Translations under genes and position numbers: made by a program
Part shown: positions 5,911-5,956 of the stretch, in pieces
Layout: every line of letters starts with the position of its first letter
How positions within the stretch are numbered: position 1 is the stretch's first letter
From: Humisphaera sp.
GTDB lineage: Bacteria > Planctomycetota > Phycisphaerae > Tepidisphaerales > Tepidisphaeraceae
NCBI GenBank assembly: GCA_025351525.1
Contig: JANXVV010000227.1
Coordinates: forward strand, 1 to 5,956
Direction of reading: 5' to 3'
Length of the DNA: 5,956 bases
The notes under the pieces: generated by a model
What the model was told of the DNA's origin: nothing
The model's input: the letters and a program-made list of their open reading frames with translations, nothing else
Database searches by the model: none

Positions 5911-5946
5911 AAAAAGGTGGCATGGGCGTCTCGCCCGTGCATTTTT
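5911..5946 (+). terminator. Candidate rho-independent terminator built on hairpin repeat copy 2
   Basis: The hairpin CATGGGCG/CGCCCGTG (5921-5928 with 5932-5939, loop TCT, one T-G wobble) is followed after two bases by TTTTT (5942-5946), and AAAAA (5911-5915) lies upstream. A GC stem followed by a T run fits intrinsic termination, and the matching A run could allow it in both directions. It is 75 bases after the stop of the third ATPase gene. The 23-base unit 5917-5939 is the second copy of the repeat at 5855-5877. The T run is short, so strength is uncertain. Confidence 0.45.
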
Positions 5947-5956
5947 CAGACGAATA

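Overview
The window carries a cluster of three secretion/type IV pilus family ATPases, all on the + strand. In order they are a PilB/GspE-type ATPase (564-2345), a PilT-type retraction ATPase (2351-3613) and a second, longer PilB/GspE-type ATPase (3782-5842). All three have complete Walker A, Asp-box, Walker B and His-box motifs. The two PilB/GspE proteins also have the N-terminal MshEN domain and a four-cysteine zinc motif. No gene for a platform protein (PilC/GspF), pilin, prepilin peptidase or secretin lies in the window. The DNA is GC-rich. The paired PilB/GspE-like ATPases around pilT and the dispersed short GC hairpins would fit a planctomycete-like or similar environmental bacterium, but this is an impression and nothing in the window proves the taxonomy.

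Region by region: 1-458 (minus strand) encodes the N-terminal part of an ISNCY/IS1202-like transposase that runs off the left edge and may be frameshifted there. The stretch 459-563 contains the presumed insertion sequence end, a weak promoter candidate and the Shine-Dalgarno site of the first ATPase gene. The first two ATPase genes are 5 bases apart and almost certainly co-transcribed. A 168-base gap follows pilT. It holds two inverted copies of a GC-rich palindromic element that can fold separately or pair with each other over 23 bp, and the second copy ends six bases before the ribosome binding site of the third gene. After the third gene, 5843-5956 contains no gene but has two copies of a 23-base hairpin repeat, the second of which resembles a terminator.

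Working model, from family knowledge: the PilB/GspE proteins are cytoplasmic hexameric motors that drive pilus or pseudopilus assembly, and PilT drives retraction. Two assembly motors beside one retraction motor suggest either two machines or two regulatory states of one machine. The most interesting protein-level signal is in the MshEN domains, the family's known c-di-GMP binding module. Both proteins keep the 24+5+24 residue double-motif layout, but each has lost a different conserved position in both motifs. ATPase 1 also has a (LDKS)n tandem-repeat linker and an unusual RQAPN sequence before Walker B. ATPase 3 has a roughly 110-residue Pro/Ala-rich N-terminal tail with a recurring KPxxPG motif.
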